From assembly GCF_016786325.1 (NCBI RefSeq), contig NZ_JADWYU010000089.1, positions 1 to 59,793 of the forward strand: a stretch of 59,793 nucleotides of DNA. The letters run 5' to 3'. The DNA is from Frankia nepalensis (GTDB lineage: Bacteria; Actinomycetota; Actinomycetes; Frankiales; Frankiaceae). Numbering within the stretch: position 1 is the first letter of the stretch; each line of letters begins with the position of its first letter. This document shows positions 42,044 to 50,901 of the stretch, one piece after another. The notes beneath the pieces were generated by a model. That model searched no databases. It saw only the letters and a program-made list of their open reading frames with translations, and was not told the DNA's origin. The position numbers were made by a program, and so were the translations under genes.

Positions 42044-42814
42044 GTGTCTGAACGGACCGCACGCGTCGAGGCGCGGATCGCGCTTCCCAACGCCAGTCGC
42101 GGACGGCAGGCGGACGGCGGGGCCCGGCCGCGCGGCACCGCGCGCACGAGGCGCGGCCAGCAGACCCGCGAGCAGCTGCTCGACGCCGCCCGGGTGGTGT
42201 TCGAACGGGACGGCTTCTTACACGCGCGGGTCGCCGACATCTGCGACCAGGCCGGCACCTCGCACGGCTCGTTCTACACCTACTTCGTCTCCAAGGAAGA
42301 GGTCTTCCGCGAGATCGTCGACTCGGTGGAACTCGACCTGCTCACCGTCGAGCGCGCCGCCGTGGACGCCGATCCCGTCGAACGCATCCGCGCCGCCAAC
42401 CGGCACTACCTGCATGTTTATGCCGCCAACGCCGGCATCATGCGAGTCATCCATCAAGTCGCGACGATGGACGTGGATGTGTGGCGCGTCCGGTCGCAAC
42501 GCCAGAACGCCTTCGCGCAGACCATCGAACGCCGCATTCGCCAGTTGCAGCAGGCTGGCATCGCCGACCCGGCCGTGAACGCCACCTATGCGGCCCAGGC
42601 GCTCGGCGGCATGGTCGCGCACTTCGCCGAGTTGCTGTTCAACTCGCGCGACCCGGTCACCATGGACGCCGAGACGGCGACCGAGGAGCTCACCCGGCTG
42701 TGGCGGGGCGCCCTGGGGATCCGCGACCAGAGCCGACCCGACGGGGCCGAGACCGAGATCGGGGCCGAGATCAAGGCCGACGTCGACCAGGTTGAGCTCG
42801 GCCAGGCCAGCTGA
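42044..42814 (+). CDS. TetR family transcriptional regulator
   Basis: The 256-aa product starts with GTG 42044 behind a perfect AAGGAGG. A 35-residue basic leader precedes the helix-turn-helix (REQLLDAARVVFERDGFLHA, VADICDQAGTSHGSFYTYFV), about residues 42-88. The helical effector domain follows. The inverted repeat directly upstream suggests autoregulation. It is convergent with the second TetR gene and stands at the edge of the P450/acyl-CoA dehydrogenase cluster, which it may control. Confidence 0.87.
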   Translation: MSERTARVEARIALPNASRGRQADGGARPRGTARTRRGQQTREQLLDAARVVFERDGFLHARVADICDQAGTSHGSFYTYFVSKEEVFREIVDSVELDLLTVERAAVDADPVERIRAANRHYLHVYAANAGIMRVIHQVATMDVDVWRVRSQRQNAFAQTIERRIRQLQQAGIADPAVNATYAAQALGGMVAHFAELLFNSRDPVTMDAETATEELTRLWRGALGIRDQSRPDGAETEIGAEIKADVDQVELGQAS

Positions 42815-42826
42815 GCCGTCGACGCG

Positions 42827-43498
42827 CTAGCGGAGGCCGCTCTCGGCCATCGGAAGATGACGGGCGCCGGCGAGCATCAGCGCGGCCCGCTCGCGCAGCA
42901 CCGCGGAGAGATCCACGGGAGGCTCCGCGGGGTCGGCCAGCGCCCAGTCGCGGATCGCGTCCATGACCAGCGAGGACAGCATGAGGGCCAGCGAGCGCGC
43001 GGTGACGGACATGGGAAGGTCGCCGGTCTCCTGGGCCCGGGCGAACACGATCGAGAACGCGTGATCGAACCCGAACCGCTCCTCCTCGTCCGGCTGGACG
43101 CAGACGCTGCCCGAGTTCTGGGCCCGCAGCATCCGGCGCACCGCCGTCCGAGGAGCCTTCTCCACCCGCCGGCCGATCCGCGCCATCAGCTCGGACAACG
43201 CGGCGTCGACCGTGCGGTTCGCCTCGAGCTCGCGCAACGCGTCCTCGTAGATGACCCGCGCGGTCAGCCAGCCGGCCTCGAGCAGGATGTCTTCCTTGCG
43301 GGCGAAGTGGAAGTAGAAGGTGGCCTTCGAGATCCCGGCGCGGGCGGCGATCTCCTCCGCCGTCGTCTCGTCGATGCCGGTCTCGTACCCGCGCTGTGCC
43401 CACAGCTCCAGCGCGGCCCGGACGATGCCCCGGCGGGTGTCGCGCGAGCGTTCCTGCACGAGCAGCGACCGCTTCGGCCCCGAGCGTCGTTCGGCCAC
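42827..43498 (-). CDS. TetR family transcriptional regulator
   Basis: The 223-aa protein has the DNA-binding part at about residues 15-62 (GIVRAALELWAQRGYETGID, TAEEIAARAGISKATFYFHF). The C-terminal ligand domain is helical. Convergent with the TetR gene at 42044 (12 bp between stops). It lies on the same strand as, and downstream of, the SnoaL-like and P450 genes, so it may belong to that catabolic unit. Confidence 0.87.
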   Translation of the reverse strand: MAERRSGPKRSLLVQERSRDTRRGIVRAALELWAQRGYETGIDETTAEEIAARAGISKATFYFHFARKEDILLEAGWLTARVIYEDALRELEANRTVDAALSELMARIGRRVEKAPRTAVRRMLRAQNSGSVCVQPDEEERFGFDHAFSIVFARAQETGDLPMSVTARSLALMLSSLVMDAIRDWALADPAEPPVDLSAVLRERAALMLAGARHLPMAESGLR

Positions 43499-43602
43499 GC
43501 CACGCTCCTCACCTACGCCGCCGGAGATCCGAAAAGCCGAGCCTAGCCCAGCTCGTCCCCGTCAGGAACCACTCCAACATCCGCCAAGGCCACGCCGAGA
43601 CC

Positions 43603-44007
43603 TCATCGGTCAGGACGGTCGGACAGCCCGTCGGCGGTCTCGAACTGGCACCGGCACGCGGCGATGCGCCAACCGTCGGGCGTGCGGACCAGGTCATCGG
43701 TATAGAAGGCGCTACGGATGTCGTCGCTGCCCCGGATCAGGAAGACCAGGTTGCGCCGGACGCTGGCCCGGTCGGGGCCGACCATCTCGATGCGGGGCAG
43801 GCCGCCGAGATGGGTTCCCCTCGGGGCCGCGGTGAGCATCTTGCGCAGCTTGTCGTGCCCCTCGAACACCCGGCCGTACACCTCGTAGCGAGCGTCCGGG
43901 GTGAACAGCGCGACCCAGCCCTCGACGTCGTCCAGATCCATCGTCAGGCAGTAGTCGGCGTACAGCGCGCTGATCGCCACGTGATCCGCGGGAGAAGGAA
44001 GCACCAC
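43603..44007 (-). CDS. SnoaL-like/NTF2-fold protein
   Basis: The 134-aa chain reads ISALYADYCLTMDLDDVEGW, VALFTPDARYEVYGRVFEGH and ends DDLVRTPDGWRIAACRCQFE, the classic SnoaL_4/NTF2 pattern of a cone-shaped pocket. Members act as small isomerases, dehydratases or helper subunits in steroid and aromatic degradation. It is about 100 bp downstream of the P450 gene on the same strand and probably works in the same pathway. Confidence 0.82.
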   Translation of the reverse strand: MVLPSPADHVAISALYADYCLTMDLDDVEGWVALFTPDARYEVYGRVFEGHDKLRKMLTAAPRGTHLGGLPRIEMVGPDRASVRRNLVFLIRGSDDIRSAFYTDDLVRTPDGWRIAACRCQFETADGLSDRPDR

Positions 44008-44104
44008 ACACTCCTGCCAGGGCAGTCAGTATTCGATAGCCGCCGATAGCGCGAGCGTCCGCGGCCGAGGAGGGTCACCGCCGGGCCGCGGCACGCGGAG
44101 CGGG

Positions 44105-45334
44105 TCAGGCCATCTTGAAACGGATGGGGAGTTTCTTCGGGCCGCCGACGAAGAGGGTCTCCATGTACTCGACGGGACCGGCCAGCTCGATCTCGCGGAT
44201 GCGCGGCACCAGCTCGGCGTACAGGGCCCGGCCCTCGAGCCGGGCCAGATGGGTGCCGAGGCAGTAGTGCGCGCCGAACCCGAAGGCGACGTGCCGGTTG
44301 GGGCTGCGGCCGACGTCGAACCGGTCGGGGTGCTCGAAGACGTCCTCGTCCCGGTTCGCCGAGGGATAGGACAGCAGCACCGACTCGCCCTTGGCGATCG
44401 GCACCCCGCGCACGGACGTGTCCGCGGTGGCGGTGCGCATGAACTGCTTGACCGGCGAGACCCAGCGGATCATCTCCTCGAACGCCGTCGGGACGAGGCC
44501 CGGGTCGTCGGCGAGCCGCCGCCACTGGTCGGGGTACTGCAGCAGGGCGTGCAGCCCGCCGGCCAGCGCCGAGCTGGTGGTGTCGTGGCCGGCGGTCGCG
44601 ATCAGCACGTAGTAGCCGATCGCCTCCAGCTCACCGATCAGCTCGCCGCGCGGCGTGGCGTTCGCGATGACCGACGCCAGGTCGTCGGTCGGGTTCGCGC
44701 GGCGGTCGGTGATCAGTTTCTGGAAGTAGTTGAAGAAGTCCAGCATCGTCTCCATGAACGCGCTGTTCTCGGTGTTGCGCGCGAGATCGGCGTCGTTCGC
44801 CCCGAACAGCTCCTGGGTCAGCTTGAGCATGCGCGGGAAATCCTCCTCGGGCAGCCCGAGGAGCGACATGATCACGTAGAGCGGGTAGTTGGCGGCGATG
44901 TCCTGGAAGAAGTCGCACTCGCCGCCGAACTCGGCCAGCTGGTCGACGTAGCGCTTCGCGAGCTCCGCGATCCGGTCGGCGAGCTTGCGGACGCCCGCCG
45001 GCTTGAACCAGTCCGCGCTGATGTGCCGGTAAACCGGATGGTCGGGCGCGTCCATCTGCACCAGCGCCCGGATCGGGATGTCCTCTGGCGCGCCCTCCCG
45101 CTGCGAGCGCGGGCCGAGCGCGGGGCGCGGGGCGTTGATCCACAGCTGCGAGTCCCTGGCGATCTCCATGACGTCGTCATGCCTGGTGATCGCCCAGAAC
45201 GGCAGGAAGCGCGGATGATCGACGCGATGGACCGGCGACTCGCGGCGCAGCACCGCCGTGGCGGCGTAGAACCGCTCGTTGTCGGCATACGCCCGCGGGT
45301 CGGTGAAGACACCCGCCGCCTCGTCGACGTTCAT
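44105..45334 (-). CDS. Cytochrome P450
   Basis: The 409-aa enzyme starts at ATG 45334, with GGAGAG upstream. It has the oxygen-binding I-helix AGHDTTSSALAGGLHALL, the E-x-x-R of EEMIRWVSPVKQFMRTA and the heme-ligand loop FGFGAHYCLGTHLARLEGRA with the Cys thiolate. Being soluble, it needs a ferredoxin partner, which is not encoded nearby. CYP125/CYP124-like bacterial P450s that act on steroid or terpenoid side chains look similar in general style. The surrounding acyl-CoA dehydrogenases support oxidation of a lipid-like substrate. Confidence 0.93.
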   Translation of the reverse strand: MNVDEAAGVFTDPRAYADNERFYAATAVLRRESPVHRVDHPRFLPFWAITRHDDVMEIARDSQLWINAPRPALGPRSQREGAPEDIPIRALVQMDAPDHPVYRHISADWFKPAGVRKLADRIAELAKRYVDQLAEFGGECDFFQDIAANYPLYVIMSLLGLPEEDFPRMLKLTQELFGANDADLARNTENSAFMETMLDFFNYFQKLITDRRANPTDDLASVIANATPRGELIGELEAIGYYVLIATAGHDTTSSALAGGLHALLQYPDQWRRLADDPGLVPTAFEEMIRWVSPVKQFMRTATADTSVRGVPIAKGESVLLSYPSANRDEDVFEHPDRFDVGRSPNRHVAFGFGAHYCLGTHLARLEGRALYAELVPRIREIELAGPVEYMETLFVGGPKKLPIRFKMA

Positions 45335-45488
45335 GAGGACTCTCCGCTGCTCTGGCCGGTCCGGCCGGCGCCGGTCACATGGTGGCGGACCCCGCCGGCG
45401 CGGGCGCCTTCTCGCGGGAAACGCGTGTACTCCGGGCTGCCGGAGCACCCGGAGTACGACGCGACCGAACAGATCACGGGCCGGGCGG

Positions 45489-46787
45489 TCAGCCCCGGGC
45501 CGCGGCGCCGCCGGCCGACCCGCTGCGCACCTCACGGAACGGCACGCCCCGGTCGAGGGCCAGCTCCCGCGGCATCCCGAGCACCCGCTCGGCGATCGCG
45601 TTGCGGGCCATCTCGGTGGTGCCGCCGCCGACACACGCGACCTGGCGGGTCAGGTAGTTCACCCCCCGCGCGCCGACGGCCTCGTCGTCGTCCGCCCAGG
45701 CCGCGGCGTCGGCGCCGGCCAGCTCGTACCCGATCGTCGTCAGCCGGGTGCTGACGACACCCTGCATGAGCCGGCTGAGCGAGACGAGCTGGTCGGAGCC
45801 CTTGCGCCCGGCGATCGTCGCCTGGACGCGCCGGTCGAGCTCGCGCTGCGCGGCCTTCAGGACATGCGCCTCGCCGACGAGCTCGCGCGCCCCCGGGTCG
45901 TCGAGCCGGCCGGCCACCTCGGCCAGCTCCAGCAGGCTCGCGCCGCCCTCCCCGTACGACTCGTGCCCGCCCGAGGCGACCGCCGGGCGCAGGGTGAGCG
46001 GCGAGGAGTGGATGCTGCGCTCGTGGAACAGCCACCGGGTCGCGACGGTCCAGCCGTCGTCGACGGCGCCGATCCGGTCGCTGTCCGGCACGACGACGTC
46101 GGTCAGGAACTCCTGGCAGAACTCCTTGCTGCCGTTGAGCATCTCGATCCGGGAGATCTCGATGCCCGGCTGGTGGATCGGCAGCATGAAGACCGAGAGG
46201 CCGCGGTGCTTGGGCACGTCCCAGTTGGTCCTGGCCAGGCACAGCCCCCAGTCCGACCACCAGGCGCCGGTCGTCCAGATCTTCGAGCCGTTGAGCACCC
46301 AGTCGTCGCCCTGGCGCACCGCGCTGGTGCGTGACCCGGCCAGGTCCGAGCCCGCGCCCGGCTCGGACAGGAACTGCATCCACAGCTCGTCGCCACGCAG
46401 GATCGCCGGGATGTGCGCGAGTTTCTGCTCGTGCGTGCCGAACTCCAGCAGCACGGCCGCGCACGGCACGATGGTCGGGATCTGGAACCGGAACGGGTAG
46501 CGGTAGCCGGCCAGCTCCTTGTTGAACGCGTCCGCGTGCGCCTGCGTCAGGCCCTGGCCGCCGTACTCGGTCGGGAAGCAGAGGCCGGCGAAACCGCCGT
46601 CCCACAGCAGCCGCTGCAGCCGGCGTTCCTCGGCGACCTCGGCGAGCTCCTCCTCGTCGGGCAGGGTCGTCAGGCCCCGCCGGTAGCCGGGGCCCGCGAG
46701 CGGCATGTTCTCCCGCAGCCAGCGCCGCGCCCGCAGCCGGAACTCCTCGACCGGTTCGATGTCGACCGGCTTCACGTCCGCGCTCAT
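45489..46787 (-). CDS. Acyl-CoA dehydrogenase (larger subunit of a tandem pair)
   Basis: The 432-aa product has the FAD-binding LSEPGAGSDLAGSRT, WVLNGSKIWTTGA and a C-terminal VACVGGGTTEMARNAIAERV, LGMPRE. In the segment that carries the catalytic Glu in medium-chain enzymes (E-G-T) it has G-G-T instead. The base may therefore come from elsewhere or from the partner, as in heteromeric mycobacterial FadE pairs. Its ATG overlaps the stop of the upstream dehydrogenase gene by 4 bp, supporting an alpha2beta2-type complex. Confidence 0.9.
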   Translation of the reverse strand: MSADVKPVDIEPVEEFRLRARRWLRENMPLAGPGYRRGLTTLPDEEELAEVAEERRLQRLLWDGGFAGLCFPTEYGGQGLTQAHADAFNKELAGYRYPFRFQIPTIVPCAAVLLEFGTHEQKLAHIPAILRGDELWMQFLSEPGAGSDLAGSRTSAVRQGDDWVLNGSKIWTTGAWWSDWGLCLARTNWDVPKHRGLSVFMLPIHQPGIEISRIEMLNGSKEFCQEFLTDVVVPDSDRIGAVDDGWTVATRWLFHERSIHSSPLTLRPAVASGGHESYGEGGASLLELAEVAGRLDDPGARELVGEAHVLKAAQRELDRRVQATIAGRKGSDQLVSLSRLMQGVVSTRLTTIGYELAGADAAAWADDDEAVGARGVNYLTRQVACVGGGTTEMARNAIAERVLGMPRELALDRGVPFREVRSGSAGGAAARG

Positions 46788-47935
46788 GCCTCCGCCTTCC
46801 GCTCGTCGCGCCGCCGTTCGACCAGGTCCGCGAGCCGCAGCCGGTGGTCCCGGGGGGTCCCCAGCAGCGCGGCGCCGACCGCGACCCGGCGCAGGTAGAG
46901 GTGCAGGTCGTGCTCGAAGGTCAGGCCGATGCCGCCGTGCAGCTGCACGCAGTCCTGGCACAGCTCGGGGCCGTAGTGCCCGACGTAGGCCTTCGCGACG
47001 CTGGCCAGCTCGCCCGCCCTGGCCGGCTCGTCGCGGGCCGCGACCGCCGCCGCGTCCGCGAGCGCGTGGCTGGCCTCCAGCCACATCTTCATGTCCGCGA
47101 ACCGGTGCTTGAGGGCCTGGTAGGACGCCAGCGGCCGGCCGAAGGAGTACCGGTCGTTCGCCCAGGCGACGGTCAGCTCGAAGGCCTTGTCGAGCGCCCC
47201 GACCATCTCGGCCGTCTGGATGACCAGCGCTTCGACCAGCTGGCGCTCCACCTCGGCCGCCGCGCCGCCCGGCTCCCCGACGACGGCCGCCGCCGGCAGC
47301 CGCACGGCGTCGAACGCGACCCGGGCGAACCTGCGGGTCACGTCGAGCGTCTTCAGCGGCGTGACGGTGACGCCCGCGCTCGCCGCCGGCACCAGCAGCT
47401 GGACCAGCCCGTCGCCGGACCGCGCCGTCACCAGGAAAAGGTCCGCCTGCGCGCCGTGCTCCACCGGCGACTTCACCCCGGAGAGCACCCAGTCGCCGCC
47501 CGCGGGCTCGGCGACCGCCTCGATGCCCCCGAAGCCGCCCTTCGGCCGCGGCTCGCTCCAGCACCAGGCGGCCACCGACTCGCCGGCGCACAGCGCGCCG
47601 AGCGTCTCGGCCACCGCGTCGCCGCCCGCCCGCGACAGCGCCCCCGCCACGACGTTCGTCGTCAGCAGCGGCCCCGGCGCGGCGGCCCGGCCGAACTCGT
47701 GCGCGACCAGCGCCAGGTCGCCGAGCCCGTCGTCGCTGACGCTGCCGCCGCCGTGCTCCTCGGCGACCAGCAGCGAGGTCCAGCCGAGCTCCGCGCCCGT
47801 GGACCAGTAGCCCGGCTCGTAGCCGTCCGGGTCGTCCCGCAGCTTGCGCAGCACCGCCGTCGGCACCACGTCCGCCAGGTAGCGGCGGGTGGTGTCGAGG
47901 AGGAGCTCCTGGTCGGCCGTCAGGTCCAGCTTCAT
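46784..47935 (-). CDS. Acyl-CoA dehydrogenase (smaller subunit of a tandem pair)
   Basis: The 383-aa chain starts MKLDLTADQELLLDTTRRYL. It includes an N-terminal helical domain, a middle beta domain (VLSGVKSPVEHGAQADLFLV) and the C-terminal DRYSFGRPLASYQALKHRFA plus LHGGIGLTFEHDLHLYLRRV. The T-F-E-H-D-x-H segment places a Glu where FadE-type partners carry the catalytic base. It is translated together with the second dehydrogenase (ATGA overlap). Heteromeric pairs of this kind dehydrogenate side-chain or ring-derived acyl-CoAs in steroid-type catabolism. Confidence 0.9.
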   Translation of the reverse strand: MKLDLTADQELLLDTTRRYLADVVPTAVLRKLRDDPDGYEPGYWSTGAELGWTSLLVAEEHGGGSVSDDGLGDLALVAHEFGRAAAPGPLLTTNVVAGALSRAGGDAVAETLGALCAGESVAAWCWSEPRPKGGFGGIEAVAEPAGGDWVLSGVKSPVEHGAQADLFLVTARSGDGLVQLLVPAASAGVTVTPLKTLDVTRRFARVAFDAVRLPAAAVVGEPGGAAAEVERQLVEALVIQTAEMVGALDKAFELTVAWANDRYSFGRPLASYQALKHRFADMKMWLEASHALADAAAVAARDEPARAGELASVAKAYVGHYGPELCQDCVQLHGGIGLTFEHDLHLYLRRVAVGAALLGTPRDHRLRLADLVERRRDERKAEA

Positions 47936-47981
47936 CCGATCCCCGCTCCGTGTGAGCCGTAGGTGAGTGCCGGTAGCGGAG

Positions 47982-49208
47982 CTACAGGACCTTCTCGGCC
48001 GGGTCGATTCCCATGATCGAGGCGAGGTTGGCGCCCATGACCTTGCGCTGCTCGTCGGCGGTCAGGCTGTCGAGCTCGTCGATGAACGTCACCGGGTCGA
48101 ACAGGCCCTCCGGGTGCGGGTAGTCCGAGCCGAACACGACGTTGTCGGCGCCGATCACCTTCACCAGGCCGACCACGTCCTCCTCGTGGAACGGGTGGAC
48201 GTAGATGCAGCGGCGCCAGGCCTCCATCGGGTCCTCGTCGAACAGCGACGGGTCACGCTGGTAGAGCTTCTCCAGCTGCGTCACCAGCGGGCGGACCCAG
48301 GAGCTGCCGTTCTCGACCGGCAGGAACCGCAGGCCGGGGAACCGGGTGGTCAGGCCGTGCCCGATGATCGAGGCGACCACGTCCTTGATGATGCGGTGCT
48401 CGCTCATCACGAGCGTGGCGAACGCGGTCCGCTTGTTCTTGAACGGCAGGAACTCCGCCTTCGCGCCCTCCCAGTCGTTCAGGTAGCGCTGGAAGCCGTC
48501 GTCGGAGGCGTGCATGCCGACGACGACCCCGGCCTCCTCGACCCGCTTCCAGAACGGGTCGAACTCCGGCAGCGCGAACGACCGGCGCTGGCCGCCGTAG
48601 CCGGGCACGGGCGCCGGGCGGACCAGGATCGCGCGCGCCCCGCGCTCGATCACCCAGTCCAGCTCGCGCAGCGCCTCGTCGACGATCGGCAGCGTGATGA
48701 TCGGCGTCGGGAAGATCCGGTTCTCGTAGTCGAACGTCCAGTGCTCGTGCATCCACTGGTTGAGGGCCCGCACGACCACGACGGTGGCCTCCGGGTCGTC
48801 GGCGAGCCGCTCCTCGAGCAGGCTCGCCAGCGTCGGCCACATCATCGCCCGGTCGATGCTGAGCTCGTTCATAAGCTCGAGCCGGTCCGCCGGGTTGAAG
48901 TAGGCGGGAACCGACGGCACGTACCTCGGCGGCGGCGCGACCTTGATGTCGCCGGCCTTGGTCTTCGACGACGGGTTCTTCAGCCGGAACTCCAGCTCCT
49001 GGGCTCCGGGCGGCGCGACGACGTTGAAGGTCGGGTTCGGGATGTACTCGCTGATCTGCCCGCGCAGGGCGATCTTCGTCCGGTTGCCGACCTGGACGTA
49101 CTTCACCAGCCCGCTGTAGTCCGCCGGCAGGTACTTGGTGAACGCGTCGGTGGTCTCGTACATGTGGTTGTCCGCGTCGAAGACGGGAAACTCGATCTTT
49201 CGCGACAA
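47982..49208 (-). CDS. Amidohydrolase family protein (metal-dependent TIM barrel)
   Basis: The 408-aa product reads EFPVFDADNHMYETTDAFTK at the N-terminus, where D-A-D-N-H replaces the usual HxH metal motif, then MNELSIDRAMMWPTLASLLE, RALNQWMHEHW, GVVVGMHASDDG and GADNVVFGSDYPHPEG, whose Asp is the metal ligand at the end of the barrel. This matches the amidohydrolase_2 group near decarboxylases of the ACMSD type. It lies 46 bp upstream of the acyl-CoA dehydrogenase pair on the same strand and leads that operon. The substrate is unknown; ring-opened or beta-keto acids are possibilities. Confidence 0.88.
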   Translation of the reverse strand: MSRKIEFPVFDADNHMYETTDAFTKYLPADYSGLVKYVQVGNRTKIALRGQISEYIPNPTFNVVAPPGAQELEFRLKNPSSKTKAGDIKVAPPPRYVPSVPAYFNPADRLELMNELSIDRAMMWPTLASLLEERLADDPEATVVVVRALNQWMHEHWTFDYENRIFPTPIITLPIVDEALRELDWVIERGARAILVRPAPVPGYGGQRRSFALPEFDPFWKRVEEAGVVVGMHASDDGFQRYLNDWEGAKAEFLPFKNKRTAFATLVMSEHRIIKDVVASIIGHGLTTRFPGLRFLPVENGSSWVRPLVTQLEKLYQRDPSLFDEDPMEAWRRCIYVHPFHEEDVVGLVKVIGADNVVFGSDYPHPEGLFDPVTFIDELDSLTADEQRKVMGANLASIMGIDPAEKVL

Positions 49209-49265
49209 GACGCCCTCCCAGGACTACCAACATCACCCGACCTCGCCAACCTAGCCCAAGAAGTC

Positions 49266-49276
49266 AGACGTCGTCT
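49266..49276. promoter_or_regulatory. Short dyad AGACG-T-CGTCT between divergent genes
   Basis: A perfect 11-base dyad lies 58 bp upstream of the amidohydrolase start and 242 bp upstream of the SDR start. It could be an operator shared by the divergent units; it is too short to be certain. Confidence 0.3.
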
Positions 49277-49517
49277 AGTTTTTGCCGGCCGCCCCGGTCC
49301 GGCCCGGTCCCGCCGACGAGGCCCGACCCCGAACCGGGCACCGCCTGGGCCGATCCCCGGCCGAGCGGAGCCGGCTCGGACGTCCCCGCCAAGCAGCGCA
49401 AACAGCGCGGATGGGGCGGCAAGGAGGTAAGGAGGAACTGTTGAGTTCGGCCGAGGACGAGCGCGGCCGAGAGCGGGCGGGCCCCGCCGACGGCCGCGTG
49501 GCGAAGGATGGGATCGG

Positions 49518-50351
49518 ATGACGACTGTGGGGATCGTGACCGGGGCCGGCCGCGGGATGGGGCTGGCCTGCGCGAAGCGGCTCGCCGACCAGGTGGACGC
49601 GCTGCTGCTCGTCGACCTGGACGAGGCGACGGCGGCCGCCGCCGCCACTGACCTGGCCGCCGCCGGGCACCGGGCCGCCGTCGAGGCGTTAGTCCTCGAC
49701 ATCACCGACGCCGACGGCCTCGCCCGGCTCGCGGCGCGCGTCGGCGAGCTCGGCACGCTGCGCGCGGTCGCGCACGCGGCCGGCATCTCGCCGACCATGG
49801 CCGACTGGCGGCGCATCTTCACCGTCGACCTCGTCGGCACCGCCCTGCTGACCGAGGCGCTGCGCCCGCTGTTCACCGCCGGCACCGCGCTGGTCTGCTT
49901 CGCGTCGATGGCCGGGACCTTCACCGGCGCCGGGCCCTACCCGGTCGACCCGGTGCTGGACGACCCCCTCGCCCCGGACTTCCTCGACCGCGTCCAGGAG
50001 GCGCTCGGCCAGGGCGTCGAGGACACCGGGGTGGCCTACTCCTTCGCCAAGCGCGGCGTGCAGCGGTTCGCCCAGCGGGAGGCGGTGCGGGTCGGCCCGC
50101 TGGGCGCCCGCGTGGTCTCCCTGTCCCCCGGCATCATCGACACCCCGCAGGGCCGCCAGGAGGCGGCCGAGCACGAGGCGATGGCCACCATGGTGAAGGC
50201 GAGCGCGCTCGGCCGGGAGGGGCGCGACGACGAGATCGCCGCCGTGGTCGCCTTCCTGCTGTCCGACGAGGCCAGCTTCGTCACCGGCGTCGACATCCTG
50301 GTCGACGGCGGCGCGGTCGCCGCGCTGCGCGGCCCAGCCAGCCAGAAGTAG
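49518..50351 (+). CDS. Short-chain dehydrogenase/reductase
   Basis: The 277-aa enzyme has the NAD-binding VTGAGRGMGLACAKRLAD, AHAAGIS in place of NNAG, catalytic Ser in VCFASMAGTFTG and the intact Y-x-x-x-K as AYSFAKRGVQRFAQREA. It ends SFVTGVDILVDGGA, a typical SDR tail. The fold is close to bacterial 3-alpha-hydroxysteroid dehydrogenase/carbonyl reductases. It is divergent from the amidohydrolase and acyl-CoA dehydrogenase operon, so it may oxidise or reduce a hydroxyl or keto group in the same pathway. Confidence 0.9.
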   Translation: MTTVGIVTGAGRGMGLACAKRLADQVDALLLVDLDEATAAAAATDLAAAGHRAAVEALVLDITDADGLARLAARVGELGTLRAVAHAAGISPTMADWRRIFTVDLVGTALLTEALRPLFTAGTALVCFASMAGTFTGAGPYPVDPVLDDPLAPDFLDRVQEALGQGVEDTGVAYSFAKRGVQRFAQREAVRVGPLGARVVSLSPGIIDTPQGRQEAAEHEAMATMVKASALGREGRDDEIAAVVAFLLSDEASFVTGVDILVDGGAVAALRGPASQK

Positions 50352-50582
50352 GCCGGGCAGGAGGAGGTCGCCGACCCCGTCCCGCGGCAGCTCGACGACG
50401 GACAGCTCGACCGCGGACAACGCTGATCGCCCGTGTCAGGCGCGGCCGGCCGGCGACCCAACGAGCGCGTCCGGCGCACCGGTCGAATCCACGCCGCTTC
50501 CCGTTGATCTACACCGGATTCCGCCGATCGCCGATCCGTCGGGCGGCATTCCCGCCGCGTCAGGCAGAAGGCACGGCGCCGC

Positions 50583-50693
50583 TCATGACTTGTGGTGATT
50601 CCAGCTCATGATCCCAGCGGCCGCGGCGCCGAATATGGCGTCTTTCGGCACCACGGCCGCTGGGATCATGGACACGACGACCACAGGCCATGA
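50583..50693. repeat. 111-bp two-tier hairpin (possible MITE, terminator or structured RNA)
   Basis: Perfect 17-bp arms at 50607-50623 and 50654-50670 enclose 30 bases, in which GCCGAA (50628-50633) and TTCGGC (50644-50649) pair again. Outside the inner arms, 14-bp arms at 50583-50596 and 50680-50693 match at 12 of 14 positions. Total pairing exceeds 35 bp, far more than a terminator needs. It lies 231 bp after the SDR stop and 209 bp before the PhoX start. Nothing else is recognisable in 50352-50901. Confidence 0.75.
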
Positions 50694-50901
50694 CCCGCGG
50701 GCAGGAACACGGCCGCGGCGAGTCGACCGAGACGCTGGAAGCGGGTTCCCGCGGGAGTGAAACCCAGCGTGGCCGGACGATACCCGCGTTGTGAGAAAGT
50801 TCGGACCCGGTTCACCCGCTGTTCGCGAACAGGAGACCCGCTGCCCCGTGGGGCTGGCTAACGTCGCGCTGCGTTTTCCGGAAGACGTGCCTGGAGGAAT
50901 T

